Assembly (NCBI GenBank): GCA_037176845.1
Contig: JAYKXP010000002.1
Location: 124,001 to 188,000 of the forward strand
DNA length: 64,000 bases
Reading direction: 5' to 3'
Source: Paramarasmius palmivorus
Lineage: Eukaryota > Basidiomycota > Agaricomycetes > Agaricales > Marasmiaceae
The first letter of the stretch is position 1. Every line of letters begins with the position of its first letter. Below the pieces are notes generated by a model, which worked only from the letters and a program-made list of their open reading frames with translations, did no database searches and was not told the origin of the DNA. Shown here one piece after another: positions 34,900 to 46,341 of this stretch. The position numbers and the translations under genes were made by a program.

Positions 34900-36260
34900 G
34901 ATTTTTATGGCAGGAAGGGGACGGTCATTAGGAGTAAGTCCTTTTGAGTAGGAAAGGCCTTTAGGTCACCTAAAATTCACTGAGTCTCGATGCTAACCAA
35001 CAGGCAACTAACAGACCTGAAAATCCGTGAACTACAGAAGGAGGTACCCGATGTCTCCATGTTTGGTAGCATGCCATCCCCCAGCCAAATGAGCGATTCC
35101 GCAATCCCTAGGACACACCATGGCTGGAACGGTGTCGGGGCATTGCAAACGTATGTAGGATCCTGTGATTGAAGCATTTTCCATTGTAACAGCAGAGGTA
35201 TCCGTTATAGGTCGTTATGAATCTGATTCATTTATGACTATAACGATTTTAGCACCTTTTTCATCCAATCCCGAGAGACACCATACCTCCACGACGCGTT
35301 CCCTGCTCGATTCTCCTCGCTACCTGCCACATCTCTGCACATATCAAGACCACGGCCTCGAATATGTTCCAACCCTGCCATTTCGTCGATTTTGGGTCGT
35401 GAGATCCATGATGGTCCTGCCGAACGTCGAGGAGTTGTGCTAAACGAGCATCAATAGAATGAGGTGGACGAGACGGGATATTGGGTCATGCTGGTAGATG
35501 AGAGCTCCATTGAAGAATGGTTGCTGGTCGTGAAAATGAGTGACGGATACAAGTGAGTCGAAAACGATCATGGAAGGAAGTGGAAGAGCAGGGAAGAGCG
35601 TGTCACTGTTATGGGCGTCAAACCTTTCCCTTCAACCTCCATCTCCGATCGGGGTACAGTAAAAGGCCCAAAAGTCATAGTGCATGCTCGACCGTGATAT
35701 TTCCGTCGACTTCTGAATGCTACTCTAGTGGTTCCACCTAAGGGTTGGTCCTTTTCTGGAACAAGCGACAAGTTTCGGTTGACTTTCAGAGGCTCTTGGC
35801 CCGATATGATTTCTCATAGGTCTTTTAGACTGATCAACTCCTCGAGATCCCTAGAGGTACATTCTACACATATCACCATGGGCCATTCCAAGTCTTCTAA
35901 GCCGCTGCCTAGGTTCAAGCTCGCAAGTCTCTCCTCGACCTACACCGCATCACGGTCTTCCTGGCTACGACTTAAGACTGTGACCCTTAGGCTCGATTTC
36001 GCTTCCTTTCGGAATTTGTTTGCCACAAGAATGGTCCAGGTAAAACATTTTTACTCATAAATGTCATCGTGCTACTCTGACATGGAGCAAAAAACGCGTT
36101 CAGCAGGCAAGCGTATATTCAAGTTACAGGGTCGCCACCCTAATCTGGCTGTCCTCCATTCCAGACATCCATTAGAGTTGCTGCCGACGTCACAGCACCA
36201 TGTCGGTCTCCGGGTTAAAGCGCCTTGTTCGCTCCCGCTCCTTCAAGCGGACTCCTCCTA
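34900..36260 (+). pseudogene. Degraded gene of unknown function
   Basis: Several protein-like segments appear in different frames on the plus strand: NEVDETGYWVMLVDESSIEE and then WLLVVKMSDGYK (about 35459-35550), PPKGWSFSGTSDKFRLTFRG (about 35730-35790), and GHSKSSKPLPRFKLASLS followed by WLRLKTVTLRLDF (about 35880-36000). Stops and frame changes separate them. I do not recognise the family. The composition reads as decayed coding sequence, not random sequence. Confidence 0.25.
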
Positions 36261-36409
36261 ACTTGAGGCTACCGAGATTCTACCTGTAACATGGACAGGG
36301 TTCCAAAGGGTATGTTCACAAATCCCTGAAAAACATACCCACTAGGTGGAGTCTCAGGTTTTGCTATATATACTCGTATAATGGTACGTTGTGTCGAATC
36401 ATCCAAGTC

Positions 36410-37193
36410 ATGTCGTACTCATACGAAGCAGTACTCAAAGCCTCTCTTTTCCTCCTCTCAGCAGTCTCATTCACAGTAATCTGCACTCCACCAAATGGCC
36501 TCCCCAGCTCGTCTCTTCCTCCGAGACCATCTTTCAAATCCCCATCCGACATATTCAGTGCAAAGATGCGTGAATGGGTGCTTTTATTCGCTGCGTTGTA
36601 TGTTTTACCGTTGGAGGTGGTGAGTCTTGCATCCGTTTTACGCGCGTAGAAACGCCAGCTAATATCACGTGTGGCAGAAACTCTACTGGCTAGCCTCTCT
36701 CAACGAGGCCATATACATTCTACGTACCGAAAGCGTACACCTATCGCCACTCTTCCTCGTCACGGCCTTTCTCTCGATCGCAGGAGGTTTTATTCGGTAC
36801 CTATGCTACCGCACACTTGCAGGGGCGTTCACGTTTGAGCTCGTCCCCGTTGGAGAACGTTGTGCGGGTCCTGATCCCGATGGAAAGAAAAAGTCAGCAA
36901 AGCTCGTAACGAACGGGCCATACGCCATTGTTAGACACCCGTCGTATACTGGTATGGCGTTGAATGTTGTTGGGTGTGCTAGGATGCATTTTGTTGATGG
37001 GGTATTTGTTCGTTCGCTGGGGACATGGGCAGTCTTTTTGGCGGCAATATGGGTGCTCGTGATGGGGACGATTAGTGTGCTATTAGCCATCCGAGCGACT
37101 GAAGAGGATGAAGTGATGCAGAAGCAGTTTGGGGAGGAGTGGGAACAATGGCAGGAACGTGTCAGGTACAGGCTGATTCCGGGAGTTTATTGA
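36410..37193 (+). CDS. Isoprenylcysteine carboxyl methyltransferase (ICMT), copy 3
   Basis: Exons 36410-36619 and 36678-37193 give 241 aa. Start MSYSYEAVLKASLFLLSAVSF, then CTPPNGLPS and SAKMREWVLLF; after the intron KLYWLASLNEAIYILRTES, then GPYAIVRHPSYTGMAL, EEDEVMQKQFGEEWEQWQ and LIPGVY. All catalytic-family motifs are present and the frame is intact. It is followed head-to-tail by copy 4, about 410 bp downstream. Its start is most similar to copy 5 (MTWSYEAVLKASL), suggesting these two share a recent ancestor. Confidence 0.92.
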
Positions 37194-37604
37194 TATTGTA
37201 TCTCCTGCTATGGCTGATATATCATCTTCCTTAAACTTACTTTCTGCTTGGCATGCCTGCCGCTTTGACATACGGGACGACAAGTGTTTCTGTATACTGC
37301 TCTGCTCACTTCTAACCGAGCATTTGATTTGCTTTACAGTTCTCGTGCACCGCTAGATATGCCTCCTATCACGACGCCCCGATATTCGACGTACAAACGT
37401 TCAATACTACATATATTCGACGCCACTTCTCGCTGGCGTCGAATTCTCGGAGCAGAAGAAGATGGTCTCAATTCGGTATGTGGTTCTGCTCAAGATAGCC
37501 GCTTTCAATACGAGTTAATGCTGACAGATGATCAGATATCTTGCTGCCTGAGTTGTTTGGTGTCTATATATACAAAATCGCACATAGCACCCATCTGGTT
37601 CGAC

Positions 37605-38405
37605 ATGATGATGACTCCAATCTTGACAGTGTCGCTCAGAGCATCCCTCTTCCTAATTTCAGCCATCTCGTTGACGGTAATTTGCACACCACCAAATGGG
37701 CCTCCCAAATCAATTCCCTCACGACCACCGTTCACGAGTAAATATCTTTTCACCACAGAAATGCGAGAGTGAATCCTCATCACTTACATGACGAAATTTT
37801 TGCCGACGCAGGTGGTGAGTGTCGAGAATCAGCCGTCACAACCATGCATGCATCTTACCCGTAACACTTCTCAGAAATTATATTGGCTAGCATCGCTCTA
37901 CGAAGTCTATGTTCTATGTCAGACCGAAAGCGACACAGCCACGGAACCTCTGCGCGTTTCCCTCATCGCTTATACCATCATAGCGAGTTTAGGCGCTGCA
38001 TTCCGCTACCTCAGTTTCCGGTGGCTGGCTGAAGCATTCACCTTTGAACTTGTCCCCGCTGGAAAACGCGCAAAGGATCCAGTTAAGTCGGGGAGACTCG
38101 TAACGGGTGGACCATACGCGATCGTTCGACACCCAGCCTACATTGGAGGATATGTGACCTTCCTGGGGTGTATTATGGTTCACCTCGGAAAGGGGTCGTG
38201 GATCCAGAGTCACAGCTTCACCTGTTCATTGGGAGGAGTGGCCAAAGTGTTGGCATACATATGGGTATTTATCATTATCGCATTTAGTATCTTAATCTTC
38301 ATGCGGGTTGAGGATGAAGATGCGTTGATGAAAAAACAGTTTGGAGAGGAATGGGAGCGGTGGAGATTGCGTGTGAGGTATAGACTAGTTCCCTGGGTGT
38401 ATTGA
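37605..38405 (+). pseudogene. ICMT copy 4 with a Trp-to-stop change
   Basis: Exons 37605-37814 and 37875-38405 would give about 247 aa. Exon 1 reads MMMTPILTVSLRASLFLISA, CTPPNGPPKS and TTEMRE, then TGA (37770-37772) exactly where copies 1-3, 5, 6 and 7 have Trp in MREW/VREW. The frame continues normally afterwards (ILITYMTKFLPTQV) through a good GT-AG intron into KLYWLASLYEVYVL, GPYAIVRHPAYIGGY, EDALMKKQFGEEWERWR and LVPWVY. Only this one lesion is visible. It is a very young pseudogene unless the TGA is read through or edited. Confidence 0.75.
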
Positions 38406-38704
38406 AGATTTATAGGACCGGGGATACTCGCTTTCAGGCCAATCTCGATCTCAGCAGTAACAAAAACATGTATTAATTATGCCTGCAAATGTCCATACTA
38501 CGCAACAAATGAGGAATAGACTGCGTTCATTGGTTTCCCTACCGAAGTAGGTACTCGTCCCTTGCGCCACGTAGAGGCCGAACGCGTACAAGGGTTGAAG
38601 TCGCCGCCGTCGCCATATACAACGACGGCCCGTTCTCATTGTCGATGTAGTGAGAACATCCAACGAGAAAGGTGACAAGCAACTCCAAGGTTTTGTATCA
38701 ATCG
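38406..38704. other. Spacer between ICMT copy 4 and the tandem repeat
   Basis: No gene recognised. The first repeat unit begins close to the right end. Confidence 0.4.
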
Positions 38705-40050
38705 AAACCGAGCAATTTTGTGTATAGTTCGGTATGGACACCTTTCTTGAGGTGCCTTATCGCGTCTATAGAACCAAGGTCACCTTCACTACCGGTCAGA
38801 GACCAGCAACACCTATCATCGACAACGCACGAAACGTCTGACAGCAAGTGTCCAAAGGGACGGAAGTGATATCAAGGTCCTATAGGGCGAGGGATATGAC
38901 AGGGCTGCATCGCTTTACCGCCCTGAGTCAAGGAAGTTGGACGGGATACGTTCGACGTCGTCCTTCCAAATGAGGTATTGCATTCAACGTCTTCACTGTG
39001 ACTTGAATTGTTTAGATGGCTTCTGCCTATCAAGCGTTTGTCTTCCTCGCTCGACGCATTTCACCCTTGTAGGGCTTCGACTGCAGATAGAGTTGACGAC
39101 AGATGTCCTCTTGGGCAACAATGAACATGCCTGTTTTAATTGGCCTCTCGGCTTTACGTAATGAATCACGTTCTTCGCTCGAACGTTTGATGCCTTCTTT
39201 AGACCCAGACATCTCCACTGCCGGCGTTTGCCAGCCACACTTGATATCGACAACGCCTAGAACGTCCGACTGCAAGGTGAGCAGTGAAAACGACCTAAGT
39301 CCCGATGGGCGACGTGAGGTCTTGGATCATAGATACAGAGATCCGCAACTTGAGTGAATTCAGAGGGTACTTCTCCTCTTCGTGAATGATTGTATGACGT
39401 TCTTCATTGGTCTGCGCTCGAACGTTTGAGGCCTGGTTTAGACCCAGACATCTCCACTGCCAGCAATAGCCAGCCACTCTCGATATCGACAACGCACGGG
39501 GCGTCCGACAGCAAGGCACATGGTGGAGACGACTCGAGTCCCGGTGGGCAACATGAGATATTATAGGTCTTGGATCGTGTAATATAACAGAGATCCGTGA
39601 CTTGAGTGCATTCGGAGGGTATCATTTCTTCCTCTCCTCATAAACGATTTGATACAGATGGAGGTGTTCCCGTCCATCATGGTAGATTGTTCCCTCAACG
39701 CCGACTGCCTGAACCGAGCCACCTCGACCGCTAGTAGCTAACGACCTCCAACATCGACGACGCACAGGAACGTCCGACATCAAAAGTATGTAGTGGAGAT
39801 GACAATAGGCCCCGACAGGTGACGTGAGGTACTTTTGCGATGCATTAGACCTTTGGGTCATTAAATATTCATGCATGAACCCGTATAACGTGATTGTTTC
39901 TTCTACTCGACGCCTTATAGACCAAGCTACTTCCACTGCCAATGGAAACCAGCCGCATCCGCTACCGACGGGCAAGGCGTCCGGCAAACAATGCAAGAAG
40001 CGGAAATAACAACAGGTCCTGACAGGCGACGCGAGGTATAACTATCGGCA
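38705..40050. repeat. Five-unit degenerate tandem repeat, coding-like on the minus strand
   Basis: Units lie near 38705-38885, 39140-39345, 39380-39560, 39640-39845 and 39880-40045. They share cores such as gacccagacatctccactgcc, atcgacaacgcac, gtccgacagcaag and gggcgacgtgaggt. On the minus strand units 2 and 3 translate as VVDIKCGWQTPAVEMSGSK and VVDIESGWLLLAVEMSGSK, and unit 5 as GSGCGWFPLAVEV. Units 1 and 4 are more diverged. Units 2 and 3 also share a second conserved stretch (gagatccg..cttgagtg). No known repeat family comes to mind. Confidence 0.6.
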
Positions 40051-40125
40051 CTAGTATTCGAAGGCCGGGTATTAATGAATTGAATTCCATAGAGGGTATA
40101 ACTCTCGACGTGATTAATGGCCAAG

Positions 40126-40616
40126 TTATTGATAAACATGTAGGCGTGCCATCATATATAGATGGCAGTTATGTGCCCGATAGTATAATCGCTCTCTTCG
40201 GCGAGCATTGGAGCAACGATCTTGGTCAACAGCAAGGTACGATGCATGGAGCCACTCGGGTGCAAGAATATCGTCCGCGAGTACGGCCACGGTGTTCATA
40301 GCGATTAGGCCGCCGCTGTATTGGTTCTGCGGGGCGCCGAAGGCCAAGGTTGATCCACAGACGACCGTGCTTGTAGGCTGGAATGGAGGCTTGAAAGAAC
40401 GGGGTAATTGGAGCCCGATGCTGTTGAACCCGTAACTTGGGCTAATCCTCTTCCTGGTACGTATAGCGGAAGGGATATATGAAATGCCGCCATAGGCGTT
40501 ACTTTGCAGTAGCTTGCGGAGCACGATAGTGTGAATGCTGAGGCTTTGAATACTTGAATAGCTGTCGAGTCGTCCAAACCCACAACATTACCAATGCCAG
40601 AGTAGCCCAGCCACAT
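40126..40616 (-). other. Possible coding region of unknown function
   Basis: Two overlapping minus-strand frames hold plausible protein segments: MWLGYSGIGNVVGLDDSTA (to 40616), and NSIGLQLPRSFKPPFQPTST with LAFGAPQNQYSGG and IAMNTVAVLADDILAPEW (40126-40524). They could be exons of one gene whose later exons are the repeat units downstream on this strand. I recognise no family and the model is unproven. Confidence 0.2.
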
Positions 40617-41000
40617 CCCTGCTGATAAGCAATATGCCTACTTCCAGCAGAGTGTACATAGAGGTAAGAGGTCGATGCAAAATCGGGTTGCAGTGAGTAG
40701 GCCAGCTGGAGGTCGAGCGGTCGGTAATTGTCGGAACCTGACGATGACTGAAGCAGAAGATGATAGGCCTTGCTCTTCTTTTGAATCTAGAGGATCGGCC
40801 AGACTAGTAAATATGACTGTCAGCGACGGCCATCAAGAAAAAAAGGAAGGAAAAAAATAACCAGGAGCGTGAGTTAAGGAACGTTGTGGTGGTTCGAGGA
40901 CAAGAGGCAGTTGGCTTACTTCATCAAATGATTGGAAATCGACGGGATCTCCAAGCGGTTTTCGCGAACGGAACATTCCTGAAACTCTGAGCTGATGATG

Positions 41001-41009
41001 CGTTTCGTC
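41001..41009. repeat. Left target-site duplication of the Mutator-like element
   Basis: cgtttcgtc lies directly before the left terminal inverted repeat and recurs directly after the right one at 41944-41952. Nine bases is the typical target duplication of Mutator-like elements. Confidence 0.8.
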
Positions 41010-41943
41010 TAGTCTCGCTTACCCGACGGCTACAGACACCCTAAAAGGGAACCCGTCTGTAGCCGTCTGGGACATAATCGCCCAGGAACATGGGCAGCTG
41101 AGTTCGGGGTTTGCCGTGGTCACATCACGCAAACTCAGCTCTTTTTCGCTGCTTAGCGCTCTCAAAGCGCCGGGGTCGAAGACCTTTTTATACTCATTCT
41201 TGACTGCCCTTCCTTCGCTGTTAGAAGATATTGGTATCATTACACCAATTTACATTGCATGTGTGTCAATTTGCTCTTTAATGGGAATATGCCGCGCCAT
41301 TGAGGCCACATGGGGCCCGAACGTCTTTTCGTGGTGGAAGAGCGGCGGAAGAGGTTGCTTCTCGTCTAAATGGCTCAAATTCCTCCGTGTTAACAGCTTC
41401 AGAACAAGTCCCTCCAATAGGTTTGACAACAAAATCTTCCGGGTTATTAGTGTTCGACATTCATCCCGCGCCCAAAACCTATTGAAAGAACAGACCGACC
41501 ACGGATCATCCTAAATTATGTTCAATGAATAGTGCTCGTCTTACTGTATTACTTACTCCAGATGCCGATTTGACATGCAAACTTAAATGCCAATGGGATA
41601 TCTACAATGAGTGTGTAGAGGGGAATATGTATGTTCAACTTTGTCCTTGCATTGAAGACTCTACCGGGACCTCGTCCATCCTGAAAAGTATGTTCCTATT
41701 TGATATAAATATATTTGCACTGTTCCTGCGAGTGATGAACTTGCATGGTCGAGAATGAGTGTAAAAAAGGTCTTCGACCCCGGCGCTTTGAGAGCGCTAA
41801 GCAGCGAAAAAGAGCTGAGTTTGCGTGATGTGACCACGGCAAACCCCGAACTCAGCTGCCCATGTTCCTGGGCGATTATGTCCCAGACGGCTACAGACGG
41901 GTTCCCTTTTAGGGTGTCTGTAGCCGTCGGGTAAGCGAGACTA
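41010..41943. mobile_element. Non-autonomous Mutator-like DNA transposon (934 bp)
   Basis: Terminal inverted repeats cover 41010-41201 and 41751-41943 (about 192 bp, nearly identical, with one T-run length difference and a few substitutions) and begin tagtctcgcttaccc. A 9-bp duplication, cgtttcgtc, flanks the element. Inside each terminal repeat is a perfect 13-bp inverted repeat (gacggctacagac at 41025-41037, complement at 41055-41067, mirrored on the right). The 549-bp interior encodes no transposase; its short ORFs (for example 41525-41758) are not recognised and could be captured host DNA. The long terminal repeats plus the 9-bp duplication indicate the MULE superfamily. The near-identity of the two arms suggests recent movement. 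Confidence 0.8.
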
Positions 41944-41952
41944 CGTTTCGTC
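41944..41952. repeat. Right target-site duplication of the Mutator-like element
   Basis: Exact second copy of cgtttcgtc, pairing with 41001-41009. Confidence 0.8.
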
Positions 41953-42062
41953 TTCGTGACAGATCAATTGCCAAACGAATTCTTGGTTGTTACTTAAACT
42001 GTGTACAGTGTACATAGCACGGTCAGAGTATGTCTTGCAGCCACAGAGCCATACGTCGTGGT

Positions 42063-44204
42063 TCATATTATTGCGAATGCACAGATATCAGGAGTAGCTT
42101 GCCACCACGATAATGAGGGATTAAGCCCCTCTACATCTGGAAATTCGCTGAGTCTCCGCTGCGTCACTTGTACATATGGAGGTGCCATACCTTCAACCTT
42201 TCGCATGACGGGTTCAAGCACTGGGTATCCGAGAGCACGAGCAAATCCAGGAGTGGTCGGATCAAAGCCTCTGGCTACTTGCCATGTATGAATGGCATCA
42301 TATACGTCCTTTGGCCAGGACCAAAGGCGCACGTGTGGTTGGTGCTTCAGTACCACGCTAGGTAACTTTAAGTGCTCATGCATACGCTTTGGGAGCTCTG
42401 TTGCACCACTTTCGTCAAAGGACCAGAAAGACACCTGATGTTCGCGCCAGTATTCCACGTCCGAGACTCGGGTCGGCGGTGGTCTGATGAAAAGGTAGAT
42501 GACGGAGTTGATTGTAGTGAAGCCCGGGAAATTAGCCGTTACATGAATCTCCGAATCTTCATGGAGCTCAACCGCAAGTTCAACTTCAAAAGTTGGCAGT
42601 ACTGGTAGCTTTTGAGTTAGGAGCTCCAACTCGAGGCAACAAGAGTGTACACATACTATAGTCTTCTACTTCTCCTGCTTTGCCTTGCACGTGGAACACG
42701 TAGTGAGCTTGCGATAGCCACGCCCGTTGATGCAAAAAGGGTCTAAACCACGGAAGTCGATTGCCTTTCAATCGTATGGCGTCGAAGGAGAATCTAGGGT
42801 CAAATAAATGAGCATTCCAAACATCTGTGAAAGAAGAGCTTACCGCGTCATTCCGTCTTCCATAACCTTGGGATCAGAGAAGGCACCACATTCAATCGCT
42901 AGTTTCCATGAGGCCTGTGGACCTCCTACTTGCCTGGCAATCTCGCGCCGCTGCGTACCCGAATAAACGGTACCAAAACAAAAATTATCCAGTATGTTAA
43001 CCACTTGCTCGTCAACATGGCAAGGACGTATGTTTCGCCAAAGACCATCGTCATTCTTCGCCCATTCTTCCGACGCACGATGGCTACTTGTACAAGTTTG
43101 AGAGCATTGACTCTCAATACCAAACATATCGTTAATGCATGTGAGCCGTTTATAGTAGAAGCCGTGTAGCAAGACGGTATGATCGAGATCCTGAGCACGG
43201 GTTGCACTCAGATACTGGACGCAGGTGTCGATCTTGAGCATCTCCACCGTCAAAGGTAGTTCGTTATGAGTATTGACACTTAGCGTCGAAGCCAAGAATA
43301 ACGGTGCTCGAAGCGATGGCCCCGATGGTCCGCGAGACAAATAACCTTTTTGAGAGTTGAGCCAGATTTCCGACCTTGGGCATTGCATGTATTCCTGAGA
43401 GTGTGTGAGTTGTATAGTAGTGCGGGAAGCGAGTAGAGTTACCGCTAGTAAGGTAAAATATAATGACATCCAAAATATCGATTTGTTGTGGCAAAAATGC
43501 GCAATGGGTGTCCAATCTGGACAAATGTTTAGCAGCTTGAACAGATATCAACGATAAATCATATACACCATCATAGAAGATCAGCGTAGGGACTTTTGTC
43601 CTATTCACGCCGAATAGCTGAAAACGTAGGGTGGAGTCGCTAACAATAGTATTTAGCATAGCATAGGTGATATACAGCCGACGTTGCATACCTGGTTTGA
43701 GAGTACCTCATGAAGTCTCTTTTCCAAGCCTGGCGCAAAGCGTAGGATAAGCAGCTAATAGGCACGGGACAACCCTGAAGGTACCTTTGCAGCGTCTTCT
43801 CCACGATATGTCATAGCTGTGAATGCCCTGTCGTCCCTGTAAAGCCTGGCATGGTAGATAGTTCTTTGGGTAAAGTCCTCCCGAGTCTGTCTTGTTTTTT
43901 CCCGGTCCCAAATAACTTCGGCATGTATCCTTTGGACCTCATAAATATCACCTAGAAGGATTTCGCGATACTATAGCCAACACCGATCTTTAGAATCCAT
44001 TTTCACGACCACAGCCAAAGCGTTACTTACCTGGCCAACCTGGTCAACGTCAGCCTCTCTCATTCTGCGTCGCTTCACTGCTCGTCCCACATCTCCAACC
44101 TGAATGTTGACGGTGTGCGCAGAGATATTGTACTGGTCACGCTGAATAGCATTGAGCGTTGAATTCCCATCGATCTTGAAGCTATGGGCTCCAGAAAAGT
44201 TCAT
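42063..44204 (-). CDS. GDQN/WLSQAH family paralog F (WWQAT tail), apparently intact
   Basis: The start at 44204 gives MNFSGAHSFKIDGNSTLNAI, then RDQYN. Exon 2 runs YREILLGDIYEVQRIHAEV to MTYRGEDAAK. Later exons hold FQLFGVNRTKVPTLIFYDG, DWTPIAHFC, EIWLNSQKGYLSRGPSGP, LTVEMLKIDTCVQYLSA, YSGTQRREIARQVGGP, RAWLSQAHYVFHVQGKAGE, IYLFIRPPPTRVSDVEYW, YDAIHTWQVARGFDPTT and FARALGYPVLEPV. The last exon ends SLSWWQATPDICAFAII without a membrane helix, like paralog B. All introns checked are GT-AG and no stop interrupts the frame. It lies only about 110 bp from the Mutator-like element and far from the other paralogs, so it was probably separated by rearrangement. Function unknown. Confidence 0.7.
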
Positions 44205-44633
44205 AGCACTCCTGAGGCTGGCTCAAGGCGACGATAGCAGGATGGCAAAAGATGCGATGAACAGAGGGAGCAGAAGTTGCGAGGTGTATAGCCTCTTGCT
44301 GTCTTGACTATATCATCAATGATATACGTTCTGGCATCAACCATACATAAACGGGTCATGAAAGCATGCTAGTGCTGGTCTCAGCAAAGACATTCGTCGT
44401 TGACTGTGAAAACGCCGGCCCTCAAGCGAGGTCTCTTCCCACGAGTACCACCTCGACTGAACACCGTCCCCCAACGCCAATAGAAAACATCTCCCAGTGT
44501 TCCCGCTCGTTACTTTGCGATTGCTCAAGTCATTTATGGTCGATCCGAATCCCAGCATTTAGCCGCCCACCGCACTACTGAAAAGCAAAGCAGAACTCGT
44601 CATCTTTCACGGACAATAGACTCTGGCTCAGCA
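44205..44633. other. Divergent promoter region between paralog F and the next gene
   Basis: No coding sequence recognised. It presumably holds promoters for the minus-strand gene F and the plus-strand gene starting at 44634. Confidence 0.4.
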
Positions 44634-45188
44634 ATGGACGACTCTGTGAATGCTCAGACTCAAGGATGTCACCGAAAAAACATTTTGGACACCGAGTTTA
44701 ACACAGGGAGCCAAGAATGTGAGTTATTACTAGGTTATCACGGCGTGTAAGGTATTTAAACACTGAAATATCTCTTGTCAGCAAACGATACCACTACTCC
44801 GCCTCGTGCACCACACAGACTCTCGGCCATACCTCATGTTGCCTCGTACCAACAAGAGTGTTTTCGAAGGGAATTTCGGGATTGGGTATTTAAGACGGCA
44901 GAGGCAACCGCCGGGAAAGAGGTTGTCAATGAACTAGGCGTCCGCATTTTCATGGCAGATATCACTTTCGAACGAATTATTGATATATTTCATCTTGGAG
45001 AGCTCACCTCGACCGAGTCCTTCAATAGAGAGGTTCGATGGCGTGCAGATTTCAAGGCCAAATACGGGGCGAACATCGTTGCAATTGCCAGCAAATATTC
45101 AGCTACCTTTCCCACACCGATACCCCCTTCATCCACCAATCCAACGGAAAAGCAACCATCGAAGGAGCCGGTGACAGCGGAAGGGTAA
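44634..45188 (+). CDS. Hypothetical protein, two exons
   Basis: Exons 44634-44718 and 44782-45188 join in frame through a GTGAGT...TCAG intron (TGSQESNDTTTPPRAPH) to give 163 aa. The start is MDDSVNAQTQGCHRKNILDT, and the core contains FRREFRDWVFKTAEATAGKE and MADITFERIIDIFHLGEL, an amphipathic helical stretch. The C-terminus is Pro/Ser-rich. After the TAA at 45186-45188 the same frame continues open (PASKDVAPARASNE) up to a good donor, and an open frame follows to 45496, so the annotated end could be a premature stop in a longer gene. I recognise no family. Confidence 0.5.
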
Positions 45189-46341
45189 CCGGCCAGTAAA
45201 GATGTAGCACCTGCAAGGGCCTCGAATGAAGTACGTCTTCACTGCAATCTTCGAGACCTAGAACTCACTTGTCTTCAGAGAATAACCCTCGTCCCACAGA
45301 AAACCCTGTAAATATCTTCAGTGTCATGATCCCGAGGTCTTCTACACCCTGCTTGCAAATCCACGAGTCACGCCCTATAAACTTCCATACACCACTCCCG
45401 CATAGTGTTCCCCTTACTGTTCTCCGCTCTAGTAACGACCGGAATACCCCTCCGACAAGTCCTATTTCTGTTCTCATCCTCATAACGCATAGCTAGCGGG
45501 CTCATTGTACATTCATACTACATTCATTTGTGTACAGCTAGACTGTATATAACTTCTAGTGCAACGATAATTTGACCGTCTAACCTTGTTCAGCTTACAT
45601 TCCTCAAGAGGTACTTAAGCGGAAACTCCAAAAGGAAAAGACAGACTTAGATTTATCTAAATAACGAAGGTTCGTTGAAGGTTCGAGTTCGAGTCGTTGC
45701 GGGAAGGGCGGTCCGATCGCCTTGCCAGGATGAGTGGAAGGAGCCTGACAGGCTGCCCATTCACCTCGATCATAAAAGTGCAAAAAATTCGAATACCGGT
45801 TTCTGGTAAGCACCGTCCAAATAGGACCGTCTGTTGTGGCTGAGACTCAGAATCATACACAGTGTTCAAAACCGATTGGGATAGAGTTATCCTAATACGA
45901 ATTCAGGAAAGTAGAAGGACGACAGTTGGCGCCAGGACGAATGGATAAGCAGCAATCTGCGCAAGGTGCGTTCATTTGATCCTCAGGAAATGTCGGGGAA
46001 TTGACACACAATTTTTTTCAAGACGCTATTTCAAGTTGATTTCAAGTGTATCGAGCGATAATTTGTATCCCTCGCCTACCCGACATCTTTCGAACCTGCG
46101 GTGCATCAACCCATGACCCCATCTACATCTCAAGCGACGATGGTCGCAACACCAGAACAAGCTGGCCCCGAGCTTGCGTGCGTGTTCGTTCTCCGGAAAG
46201 ATGGCTCGAGGAGCGCGATTTCTCACCGGACATTGGCCCGGGCATATAGTAGAATTTATAGAGATCACGCGGGCACTTGTTTCACAACAATATAAAGGGC
46301 GGCACCCTTTTCAGAATCCATGACTATCGTGACCTTGAGGC
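45189..46341. other. Intergenic region
   Basis: The left end (to about 45496) may be the 3' continuation of the hypothetical gene. The remainder holds only short ORFs without recognisable domains, and the promoter of the MFS transporter near the right end. Confidence 0.4.
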
